A DNA stretch of 36,303 bases. Source: Duodenibacillus sp964509205 (GTDB lineage: Bacteria > Pseudomonadota > Gammaproteobacteria > Burkholderiales > Burkholderiaceae_F). The stretch lies in contig CAZDVW010000017.1 in assembly GCA_964509205.1 (NCBI GenBank), positions 1-36,303 of the forward strand. The letters are read 5' to 3'. Below, piece after piece: positions 1 to 5,959 of the stretch. Below the pieces are notes generated by a model. It saw only the letters and a list, made by a program, of their open reading frames with translations, did no database searches and was not told where the DNA came from. Both the position numbers and the translations under genes were made by a program. Position 1 is the stretch's first letter. Each line of letters opens with the position of its first letter.

Positions 1-562
1 AGGCTGTAGCCTTGCCGTTCATGTTGGCGTATTCAGCGTGAACCTGGACACCAGCAAACTTCGGAGAGACATAACGCACAGCACGATCTGTACGAGTACC
101 TTCAGGGGTTCCAAAAGTCGTTGTTGTAGCAGCGGCGATGCCATAGGTTGTTCCGAAGGGAGAGGACGGACCAGAGATGATGTCACCCGTGCAGCCGTCA
201 GAGAGCGTGCCCGTACGGCCGGCAACCAATTTGCCAAACGGTGTGTCAACGGACACGAAGGCATCGCGATTAAAGAGACGTTTACTATCACTAAACTCAC
301 CGGTGAAGCCGTCGAAACCGGATTCGATAACGAAGCCGACTGTGTAGCCATCAGCGATCTCTTCCGTGCCCTTCAAGCCCCAGCGGGAACCGCTGCTGAT
401 GCCGGATTTGCCCTTGAATGTGGTCTTGGAGTCTTCACCAGTCTTCTTGACGTTCTGGACCTGCAGACCCTGGTCGATCTTGCCATAAACCGTCACATTG
501 GCGGCCATTGCAGAGGCGGCCATCGCGGAGAGCGCGGCAACGGCGATTAATGTCTTTTTCAT
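1..562 (-). CDS. Outer-membrane porin, 3' end outside window
   Basis: This is a general diffusion porin (Gram-negative trimeric beta-barrel family) for passive entry of small hydrophilic solutes. 187 codons are visible on the minus strand and the frame is still open at base 1. The ATG at 560-562 follows an AAAGGAAA ribosome-binding site. The N-terminus is a signal peptide, MKKTLIAVAALSAMAASAMA, then mature ANVTVYGKID, the usual first strand. Residues 1-78 are identical to the porin at 4555. Differences concentrate at residues 89-98 (EFSDSK versus KHGQGE) and around 153-160 (GTPEGT versus NNIYGG), where loops are expected. Codons are strongly C-ending, suggesting high expression. A Cys sits at residue 124 (DGCTGD). 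It lies divergent from the queA-tgt operon. The porin call is secure; substrate specificity is unknown. Confidence 0.93.
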   Translation of the reverse strand, partial: MKKTLIAVAALSAMAASAMAANVTVYGKIDQGLQVQNVKKTGEDSKTTFKGKSGISSGSRWGLKGTEEIADGYTVGFVIESGFDGFTGEFSDSKRLFNRDAFVSVDTPFGKLVAGRTGTLSDGCTGDIISGPSSPFGTTYGIAAATTTTFGTPEGTRTDRAVRYVSPKFAGVQVHAEYANMNGKATA

Positions 563-656
563 GATTGAATTTCCTTTAATTAAAGTAAATTTCAAGCGGT
601 GTTAACAACCGCCTGTCCCGTTCCCGTCACAAACCCCGAATGGATCTCGGAGCTAT
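1..656. repeat. Left arm of porin inverted repeat
   Basis: This segment is the reverse-complement counterpart of 4461-5116. Both arms are 656 bp with no net length difference, and the left arm is cut by the window edge. Each arm holds a 94-bp leader (three mismatches by my reading) plus the first ~187 codons of a porin. Similarity stops abruptly at an ATAGCTCCGAGATCC boundary upstream of the leader. Within the coding part, differences cluster in a few short blocks that look like surface loops. Two inverted copies 3.8 kb apart are substrates for gene conversion or inversion. Confidence 0.9.
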
Positions 657-858
657 AGATGGGTCGGAACCTGTGAAGAAATAAGCAAAATGCCTTATCC
701 CACGCGACCCATTCTATATAGAAACTAAAGTCAAACTAAATAAAAAATCCCATGTAAGGCAGTTCAGGCGCAACGCGCGTTGTTTTTTTGCAACTTGTAT
801 CTAGTTGTAATTGATTTTGAAAGGGTTTCTTATGAAATTGAGACCTGTGCTGAATGGA
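563..858. promoter_or_regulatory. Leader and upstream region of left porin; no gene
   Basis: This gene-free stretch lies between the porin start and the end of the RluA-like gene. Bases 563-656 are the leader shared with the other porin. It contains a GCGGT/ACCGC hairpin around GTTAAC and the TTTAATTAAA palindrome next to the ribosome-binding site. Just upstream, ATGGGTCG (659-666) pairs with CGACCCAT (705-712), enclosing a smaller ATAAG/CTTAT repeat. This structure has no counterpart at the second porin. A TATATAGAAT-like -10 region lies near 713-722 on the minus strand, but no good -35 accompanies it. The 12-bp palindrome CAACGCGCGTTG is at 771-782. No open frame here looks coding. Confidence 0.5.
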
Positions 859-2145
859 TCAAAAACCACTCTCTGAAAAAACTTCAACGATCTTTCCGGT
901 GTTTGGATGAGAAAAGCGAAGACGTTCAGCGTGCAGGAAAAGTCTTTCGGAATGTGATTCAGCGAAAAGCCCTTCCCGGCCGTAGAACACATCGCCGAGA
1001 ATAGCTGCGTTCAATCCCAACTTATGCGCACAATGGATTCGCAACTGGTGTGTTCTTCCCGTCTTGGGAGTCAACCGAACAAGTGTTTTTTGTTCGCCTG
1101 TCGGAGTGTCTCTTTTTTCCAACATCTCAAAATAAGTCTCAGCAATCTTGCCGCCGGCCTCTTGGGACAGGACACATTGTCTTGGACGATCAAGGCGATT
1201 GACGCCTAAAGGTAATCGAACGATCCCGCTCTTTTTTTCAAGATTTCCGTCCAGCAAGGCGATGTAACTCTTGTCGATTTTTCTAGAGCGAAATAACCCG
1301 TGCATGGCGCTTTGGACAGTTTTGTTCTTTGCGTAGAGGATGATTCCGCTTGTTGCCATATCCAACCGATGCGTGTCGTAGAGTGCTCCGTGGCTCTCGG
1401 AAAGAATCGTCAAAGCATCAAACGGTTCTGTGACAGAAGGCACTGAGGCAAGATGCGGCGGTTTGTTGACGATCAGAACATCTTGGTCTTCGTATAGAAC
1501 TGGAATTTTTGGGGTGGTTCCTTTTGGGAGAGATGCAATAGGATGGCCGGAAAGAAGTTTTAACAGCAATGACTTTCCGGAACTCATCGGGGAATAAAAC
1601 GTCTGGTCGAAGCGAATGTCATGTGCTTCACAAGTTCCGGCATGCCACTCACCAAGAGCTACGAGACGTTCACCTTTTCTCTCTTGATTAAACAAACTGA
1701 GAAGTTGGACGGTCGGCGAGCTCAGGGCTTCCTTCATGGCAAAAAGCATTTCCCCTTTGAACCACGATAATTTTTTCCCACCATGAAAAGCATCCTTTGC
1801 AGGATACGTATTCAATCGTTCGGTTAAGAATTCGCGAAAGGAAAAGAATCTGCCGAATGAATCGTAAAGTTCGGCGTCTGGAATCGAATCCAATGCAATG
1901 ACTGGCCAAAGCATTTCTTCCGTAAGGCACCTGTAATCGGAAGAAAGGATTCGATTGGGTTTTATTGCATAGCGTGCGAAAAGCGCTCCTTCTTTTTCAA
2001 AGACAAGAGCTCCGACTCGTCCGTGAATGTCCGAAGGCAAAACGAAGTTTTTTTGTGCTTCAACCAAGGCCTCAGGCGGAGGAGACCGAAAGGGATCGGG
2101 GCAAGACTCTCCGTTCCATCTGCTTTTCAGCCGCTGTCCATTCAT
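859..2145 (-). CDS. RluA-family pseudouridine synthase with long N-terminal extension
   Basis: This enzyme should isomerise uridine to pseudouridine in rRNA or tRNA. The catalytic domain fills roughly residues 215-428. It shows the RluA signature HRLDMATSGIILYAKN with its catalytic Asp, an upstream LYEDQDVLIVNKPPHLASVPS motif, and RTHQLRIHCA near the C-terminus. The first ~210 residues are not a recognisable S4 domain and make the protein about twice the size of E. coli RluA (219 aa). The extension includes SFREFLTERLNTYPAKDAFHGG and GERLVALGEWHAGTCEAHD, the latter with His and Cys that might bind metal or RNA. The start is 9 bp after the tgt stop, so it is probably the third gene of a queA-tgt operon. 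The exact target position cannot be told from sequence. Confidence 0.88.
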   Translation of the reverse strand: MNGQRLKSRWNGESCPDPFRSPPPEALVEAQKNFVLPSDIHGRVGALVFEKEGALFARYAIKPNRILSSDYRCLTEEMLWPVIALDSIPDAELYDSFGRFFSFREFLTERLNTYPAKDAFHGGKKLSWFKGEMLFAMKEALSSPTVQLLSLFNQERKGERLVALGEWHAGTCEAHDIRFDQTFYSPMSSGKSLLLKLLSGHPIASLPKGTTPKIPVLYEDQDVLIVNKPPHLASVPSVTEPFDALTILSESHGALYDTHRLDMATSGIILYAKNKTVQSAMHGLFRSRKIDKSYIALLDGNLEKKSGIVRLPLGVNRLDRPRQCVLSQEAGGKIAETYFEMLEKRDTPTGEQKTLVRLTPKTGRTHQLRIHCAHKLGLNAAILGDVFYGREGLFAESHSERLFLHAERLRFSHPNTGKIVEVFSESGF

Positions 2146-2154
2146 AGCGGATTT

Positions 2155-3285
2155 TTAATCGACCCCTCTTGCACGGTCTTCATAGAAACGCCGTTTCCAC
2201 TCTTCAAAGTTTCCTGCGTCAAGTGCTGCGCGGATTTCTCCCATGAGATGAATGTAGTAGTGAAGGTTGTGAATCGAATTGAGACGAGCGCCAAGAATCT
2301 CATTGACCTTTTGCAAATGATGCAGATAGGCTCGCGTAAATTCTCGGCAACAATAACAATCGCACGACGGATCGACGGGACGAAGATCCTTTTCATATTT
2401 GGAGTTGCGGATCTTCACATTGCCGTAGCGCGTAAATAACCAGCCATTTCGTGCGTTTCTAGTTGGCATCACGCAGTCGAACATGTCAATTCCGCGGCTT
2501 ACGCCTTCAACGAGATCTTCCGGTGTCCCGACTCCCATGAGGTAGCGAGGCTTGTCCGAAGGCATATTGGGAACAACCGCATCCATGATCTCGAACATTT
2601 TTTCCTTAGGTTCGCCGACAGAGAGCCCTCCGACCGCATACCCGTCAAACGGCATTTCTGCCAGTCCGGCAAGGGACTCCGCCCTGAGTTTCGGGAACAT
2701 GCCCCCCTGAACAATTCCAAACAGAGCATTGGGGTTTTCAAGCCGGTGAAACTCGGTAAGAGATCGCTTTGCCCAGCGCAGACTCATGCGCATTGAGTCT
2801 GCCGCTTCCTTTTCCGTTGCCGGTCGGTCACCCATCATATAAGGCGTGCATTCATCAAACTGCATGACGATGTCAGAGTTCAAGACTGTTTGAACTTGCA
2901 TCGAAACTTCCGGCGTTAAGAAGAGTCGGTCTCCGTTAATCGGCGAGGCAAATCGCACGCCTTCCTCTGTGATTTTTCGAATATCGCCGAGGCTAAAGAC
3001 TTGGAATCCGCCAGAATCCGTCAGAATTGGTTTTTTCCAATTCATAAAACGGTGAAGTCCCTTGTGGGCACGAATAACATCAAGCCCCGGGCGAAGCCAG
3101 AGATGAAACGTGTTGCCAAGAACAATCTGCGCTCCCATTTCTTCGAGTTCATTGGGCGCCATGGCTTTCACGGTTCCATAGGTTCCAACCGGCATGAAAA
3201 TAGGGGTTTCGACGACACCATGCGCAAGAGTAAGACGCCCTCGGCGTGCAAGACCCTCGGTTTTCAGACATTCAAATTTCAACAC
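2155..3285 (-). CDS. tgt: tRNA-guanine transglycosylase (queuosine pathway)
   Basis: Tgt swaps guanine-34 for preQ1 in GUN-anticodon tRNAs (Asp, Asn, His, Tyr). The 376-residue length is normal for bacteria. Visible motifs are LTDSGGFQVFSL with the conserved Asp of the active site, VMQFDECTPY, GIVQGG, AVGGLSVGEP, the nucleophile segment DCVMPTRNARNG, and the zinc site CDCYCC with a downstream His. The start is a GTG at 3283-3285, preceded by AAGGAG six bases upstream inside the 3' end of queA. The next codon, TTG, could also serve. The 7-bp overlap with queA implies translational coupling. In E. coli queA-tgt is followed by yajC-secDF; here an RluA-like gene takes that place. Confidence 0.97.
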   Translation of the reverse strand: MLKFECLKTEGLARRGRLTLAHGVVETPIFMPVGTYGTVKAMAPNELEEMGAQIVLGNTFHLWLRPGLDVIRAHKGLHRFMNWKKPILTDSGGFQVFSLGDIRKITEEGVRFASPINGDRLFLTPEVSMQVQTVLNSDIVMQFDECTPYMMGDRPATEKEAADSMRMSLRWAKRSLTEFHRLENPNALFGIVQGGMFPKLRAESLAGLAEMPFDGYAVGGLSVGEPKEKMFEIMDAVVPNMPSDKPRYLMGVGTPEDLVEGVSRGIDMFDCVMPTRNARNGWLFTRYGNVKIRNSKYEKDLRPVDPSCDCYCCREFTRAYLHHLQKVNEILGARLNSIHNLHYYIHLMGEIRAALDAGNFEEWKRRFYEDRARGVD

Positions 3286-4367
3286 AACTGACTCCTTACT
3301 TCGTCGGGAACTTCAAAGAAACAGGCATCACCGTAACTAAAAAAACGATATCGTTGCTCAATAGCGTGCTGATAAGCCTGCAACACGCGATTCCTGCCGA
3401 CGATGGCAGAAACGAGCATCACGAGCGTGGACTTTGGCAGGTGAAAGTTCGTAATCATCGCATCGATGATCTTAAAGTGATATCCGGGGGCAATAAACAA
3501 TTTTGTGTCCATTGTGCCGGACACAACGTGGCCTGACGTGTCTGCCGCACTTTCTAATGTTCGGAGACTTGTGGATCCCACTGAAATGACGCGCCGCCCT
3601 TCAGCCTTAGCGCGATTAATTTTTTCTGCTGTTTCCGGGCTGATTTCACACCACTCCGAATGCATTGTGTGTTTTTCAAGATTCTCTTCTCTTACTGGTT
3701 GAAAGGTGCCCGCACCGACATGAAGCGTGACATAAGTCTCTTCAATTCCCATCGATGAGAGATGCTTTAAGAGATCTTCGGAAAAATGCAGACCGGCCGT
3801 CGGAGCCGCCACAGCGCCAGGATGGGAAGCGTACACAGTTTGATAGCGCCCCTCATCCTCTTTTGCCGCTTCGCGTTCAATATACGGGGGCAATGGAACT
3901 TTTCCGAAGTTTTCAAGAACCTGCAAGACATCCTGCTCGAACCGAAGTTTGAAAAATTCTCCTTGTCTGCCCGTGACTTGGGCACAACAGGAGTCTCCTG
4001 CTGAGTTTTTGAAAAAAAGACGGGAATCTGTTTTTGGAGTCTTGCTTGCCCGAAGCATGGAAAGAGCTTCGTTATTCGAAATAACACGCTCAACCATTGC
4101 CTCGACGGCTCCACCGGTTTCTTTATTTCCTAAAAGGCGAGCCTTAATCACCTTTGTGTTGTTCATCACCAATAAATCGCCGGGACGCAAAAGTTTTTCA
4201 ATATCCCGAAAGAAAAGATCTTCAATGCTTTCTGTTGTGATGTGCAAAAGGCGAGAAGCCGTTCGTTCCTTTAACGGATATTGCGCAATGAGTTCTTGGG
4301 GGAGATTGAAATCGTAATCGGAAAGATGCTGACCAATTAGGTAATCGGGGTGAAGTTCTACTGTCAT
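3279..4367 (-). CDS. queA: SAM:tRNA ribosyltransferase-isomerase (queuosine pathway)
   Basis: QueA transfers and rearranges the ribosyl group of S-adenosylmethionine onto preQ1-tRNA to give epoxyqueuosine, the step after Tgt. The 362-residue protein is close to the family norm (~356). It shows the N-terminal YDFNLPQELIAQYPLKERTASRLL, GDLLVMNNTKVIKARL, the central AAPTAGLHFSEDLL, LHVGAGTFQPV and ISVGSTSLRTLESAA, and the C-terminal NFHLPKSTLVMLVSA. The start is ATG 4365-4367. It is the first gene of a queA-tgt-RluA-like operon. It diverges from the porin at 4555, with a TATAAT -10 element in between. Confidence 0.97.
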   Translation of the reverse strand: MTVELHPDYLIGQHLSDYDFNLPQELIAQYPLKERTASRLLHITTESIEDLFFRDIEKLLRPGDLLVMNNTKVIKARLLGNKETGGAVEAMVERVISNNEALSMLRASKTPKTDSRLFFKNSAGDSCCAQVTGRQGEFFKLRFEQDVLQVLENFGKVPLPPYIEREAAKEDEGRYQTVYASHPGAVAAPTAGLHFSEDLLKHLSSMGIEETYVTLHVGAGTFQPVREENLEKHTMHSEWCEISPETAEKINRAKAEGRRVISVGSTSLRTLESAADTSGHVVSGTMDTKLFIAPGYHFKIIDAMITNFHLPKSTLVMLVSAIVGRNRVLQAYQHAIEQRYRFFSYGDACFFEVPDEVRSQLC

Positions 4368-4410
4368 GTTTTTGCTGTGGCTTTACAGGCCAAGAAATGG
4401 GAACGGTCGC

Positions 4411-4416
4411 ATTATA
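4411..4416 (-). promoter_or_regulatory. Probable -10 element of the queA operon
   Basis: On the minus strand these six bases read TATAAT, a perfect sigma-70 -10 hexamer immediately preceded by TG. It lies 44-49 bp ahead of the queA ATG, which would give a leader of about 35-40 nt. No convincing -35 sits 16-18 bp further upstream, so activity may depend on the TG extension. Confidence 0.5.
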
Positions 4417-4460
4417 CAGTCGCAAAAACGTCACTAAAAACAACGATTAAAAAAACGCTA

Positions 4461-4554
4461 ATAGCTCCGAGATCCATTCGAAGTTTGTGGCGGGAACGGG
4501 ACAGGCGGTTGTTAACACCGCTTGAAATTTACTTTAATTAAAGGAAATTCAATC
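4461..4554 (+). promoter_or_regulatory. Conserved porin leader with ribosome-binding site
   Basis: These 94 bases are shared with the leader of the first porin, with three mismatches by my reading, in a region that codes for nothing. They include a GCGGT/ACCGC hairpin around GTTAAC, an AT-rich TTTAATTAAA palindrome, and AAAGGAAA as ribosome-binding site. Sequences further upstream are unrelated. The block is therefore probably a transcribed leader, or a minimal promoter plus leader, under selection or kept alike by gene conversion. The promoter itself is unresolved. Confidence 0.6.
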
Positions 4555-5116
4555 ATGAAAAAGACATTAATCGCCGTTGCCGCGCTCTCCGCGATGGCCG
4601 CCTCTGCAATGGCCGCCAATGTGACGGTTTATGGCAAGATCGACCAGGGTCTGCAGGTCCAGAACGTCAAGAAGACTGGTGAAGACTCCAAGACCACATT
4701 CAAGGGCAAATCCGGCATCAGCAGCGGTTCCCGCTGGGGCTTGAAGGGCACGGAAGAGATCGCTGACGGCTACACAGTCGGCTTCGTTCTCGAGTCCGGT
4801 TTCGACGGCTTCACCGGTAAGCATGGACAGGGAGAACGCCTCTTCGGCCGTGACGCTTTCGTCTCCGTTGGCACACCGTTTGGCCAGTTGGTTGTCGGCC
4901 GCACGGGCATGCTCTCTGACGGCTGCACGGGCGACATCATCTCCGGCAAGTCCTCTCCGTTCGGAACGACCTATGGCATCGCCGCTGCTACGACAACCAC
5001 CTTCAACAACATCTACGGTGGCCGTACAGACAATGCCGTTCGCTATGTCTCTCCGAAGTTCGCTGGTGTCCAGGTTCACGCTGAATACGCCAACATGAAC
5101 GGCAAGGCTACAGCCT
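4461..5116. repeat. Right arm of porin inverted repeat
   Basis: This segment is the inverted counterpart of 1-656. It starts at ATAGCTCCGA, directly upstream of the porin leader, and can be followed to codon 187 of the porin, where the window edge stops the comparison. True similarity may extend further. The arms keep the same length throughout, so the copies differ by substitutions and not by indels. Confidence 0.9.
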
Positions 5117-5595
5117 CCACCAAGCAGCGTTATGGCGGCGTCGGTGTTTCCTATGCCAACGGCCCGCTCTATGTGGCCGTCGCGGCGGAAACCGTTCGTC
5201 AGGAAGCCGGTGACACGCGCGAAGATCCGAAGTTCTACAGCTTGGCTGCGAACTACGACTTCGGCGTTGCCAAGGTCTTCGCTGGCTACCAGTATGCCAA
5301 GGACACGGATCCTGCCAACAACGGCACAGTCTTTGACAAGTACAATGCCGGCACATTGGGCGTTTCCGCTCCGGTTGCTGGCGGCACAGTGATGGCCTCC
5401 GTTGCCTATCGCAAGGGTGACGCTGGTGTGAACGACATCAAGCGCATGACCGGTGCCATCGGCTACAAGTACAGCCTCAGCAAGCGTACATACCTCTACA
5501 CGGATGTCGCCTACGCTAAGGAAGAAGTGAAGAACACGACCAAGACCTCCACGAAGACAACGGAGTTCAACGTCGGTCTTTGCCACAACTTCTAA
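4555..5595 (+). CDS. Outer-membrane porin
   Basis: This 346-residue trimeric porin of the betaproteobacterial family allows passive diffusion across the outer membrane. The ATG at 4555 was chosen over an upstream in-frame start because it follows AAAGGAAA and begins a clean signal peptide, MKKTLIAVAALSAMAASAMA, cut before ANVTVYG. The barrel alternates aromatic and Gly-rich strands such as SRWGLKGTEEIADGYTVGFVLE, YVSPKFAGVQVHAEYA and YSLSKRTYLYTDVAYA. It ends in VGLCHNF, whose terminal Phe is the BAM-complex recognition signal. Two cysteines (C124 in DGCTGD and C343 near the end) are unusual in porins. C-ending codons point to high expression. Its N-terminal half is nearly identical to the partial porin at 1-562. 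A double-hairpin terminator follows. Confidence 0.96.
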   Translation: MKKTLIAVAALSAMAASAMAANVTVYGKIDQGLQVQNVKKTGEDSKTTFKGKSGISSGSRWGLKGTEEIADGYTVGFVLESGFDGFTGKHGQGERLFGRDAFVSVGTPFGQLVVGRTGMLSDGCTGDIISGKSSPFGTTYGIAAATTTTFNNIYGGRTDNAVRYVSPKFAGVQVHAEYANMNGKATASTKQRYGGVGVSYANGPLYVAVAAETVRQEAGDTREDPKFYSLAANYDFGVAKVFAGYQYAKDTDPANNGTVFDKYNAGTLGVSAPVAGGTVMASVAYRKGDAGVNDIKRMTGAIGYKYSLSKRTYLYTDVAYAKEEVKNTTKTSTKTTEFNVGLCHNF

Positions 5596-5596
5596 T

Positions 5597-5664
5597 CTGA
5601 ATCAAACACTGTTGATTCAGTTGTAATGTTTCGAGTCCTGTCCAGAAATGGGCAGGACTTTTGT
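5597..5664 (+). terminator. Tandem hairpin terminator after porin
   Basis: The first stem is CTGAATCAA (5597-5605) with TTGATTCAG (5612-5620). The second is GTCCTGTCC (5635-5643) with GGGCAGGAC (5650-5658), with one G-U pair, followed by TTTTGTTATG. The second fits an intrinsic terminator. Two hairpins in a row are common after highly expressed genes. Confidence 0.8.
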
Positions 5665-5719
5665 TATGTGGCTTGTGAAGCGCTAGGAATTTCTTGAGCA
5701 CAAAGAAGCCCAAGAAATC

Positions 5720-5959
5720 TCACTGATCGGTGAATTTCGCCGTCTTACGAAGACTGTGACGCGTCACTCCTTGTGCATCCGTCACTTGAGAAAGAAGCCG
5801 ATGACCACTTTGCTCAGCAAAGAGCGCAATGTCTGCCTGTGCATGCGGGTCATCCGTCAGGACCAGGAGTTCCTCTCCGGCCTCAAGCGTTGCCAATGCC
5901 TTTTTTGTTTTCAAAACAGGCATCGGACAACGCATACCCAGAAGGTCTAGTTGTTTCAA
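5720..5959 (-). CDS. TusA-family sulfur carrier protein
   Basis: This is a small sulfurtransferase-type protein. TusA relays persulfide sulfur to the tRNA 2-thiouridine machinery, and other members serve sulfur trafficking. The family motif Cys-Pro-x-Pro is present as GMRCPMPVLKTKKAL, with the reactive Cys near residue 11, and the rest matches the small two-layer fold (LLVLTDDPHAQADIALFAEQSGH). No ATG is suitably placed. I prefer TTG at 5957-5959, which overlaps the alaS stop as TTGA and follows GGGA nine bases upstream, giving 79 residues (E. coli TusA has 81). A TTG at 5980 is the alternative. Coupling to alaS suggests co-expression with tRNA charging. Whether it is TusA itself or a paralogue such as YedF is not certain. 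Confidence 0.85.
   Translation of the reverse strand: MKQLDLLGMRCPMPVLKTKKALATLEAGEELLVLTDDPHAQADIALFAEQSGHRLLSQVTDAQGVTRHSLRKTAKFTDQ

Noticed and set aside
38..550. Plus-strand open frame of 170 codons opposite the left porin
   Set aside because: It is the reverse shadow of the porin; the minus frame has a signal peptide and barrel strands. The similar long frame opposite 4567-5586 is a shadow for the same reason.
771..788. Terminator from CAACGCGCGTTG followed by TTTTTTT
   Set aside because: The T-run follows on the plus strand, where no gene ends. On the minus strand, after the RluA-like gene, there is no U-tract.
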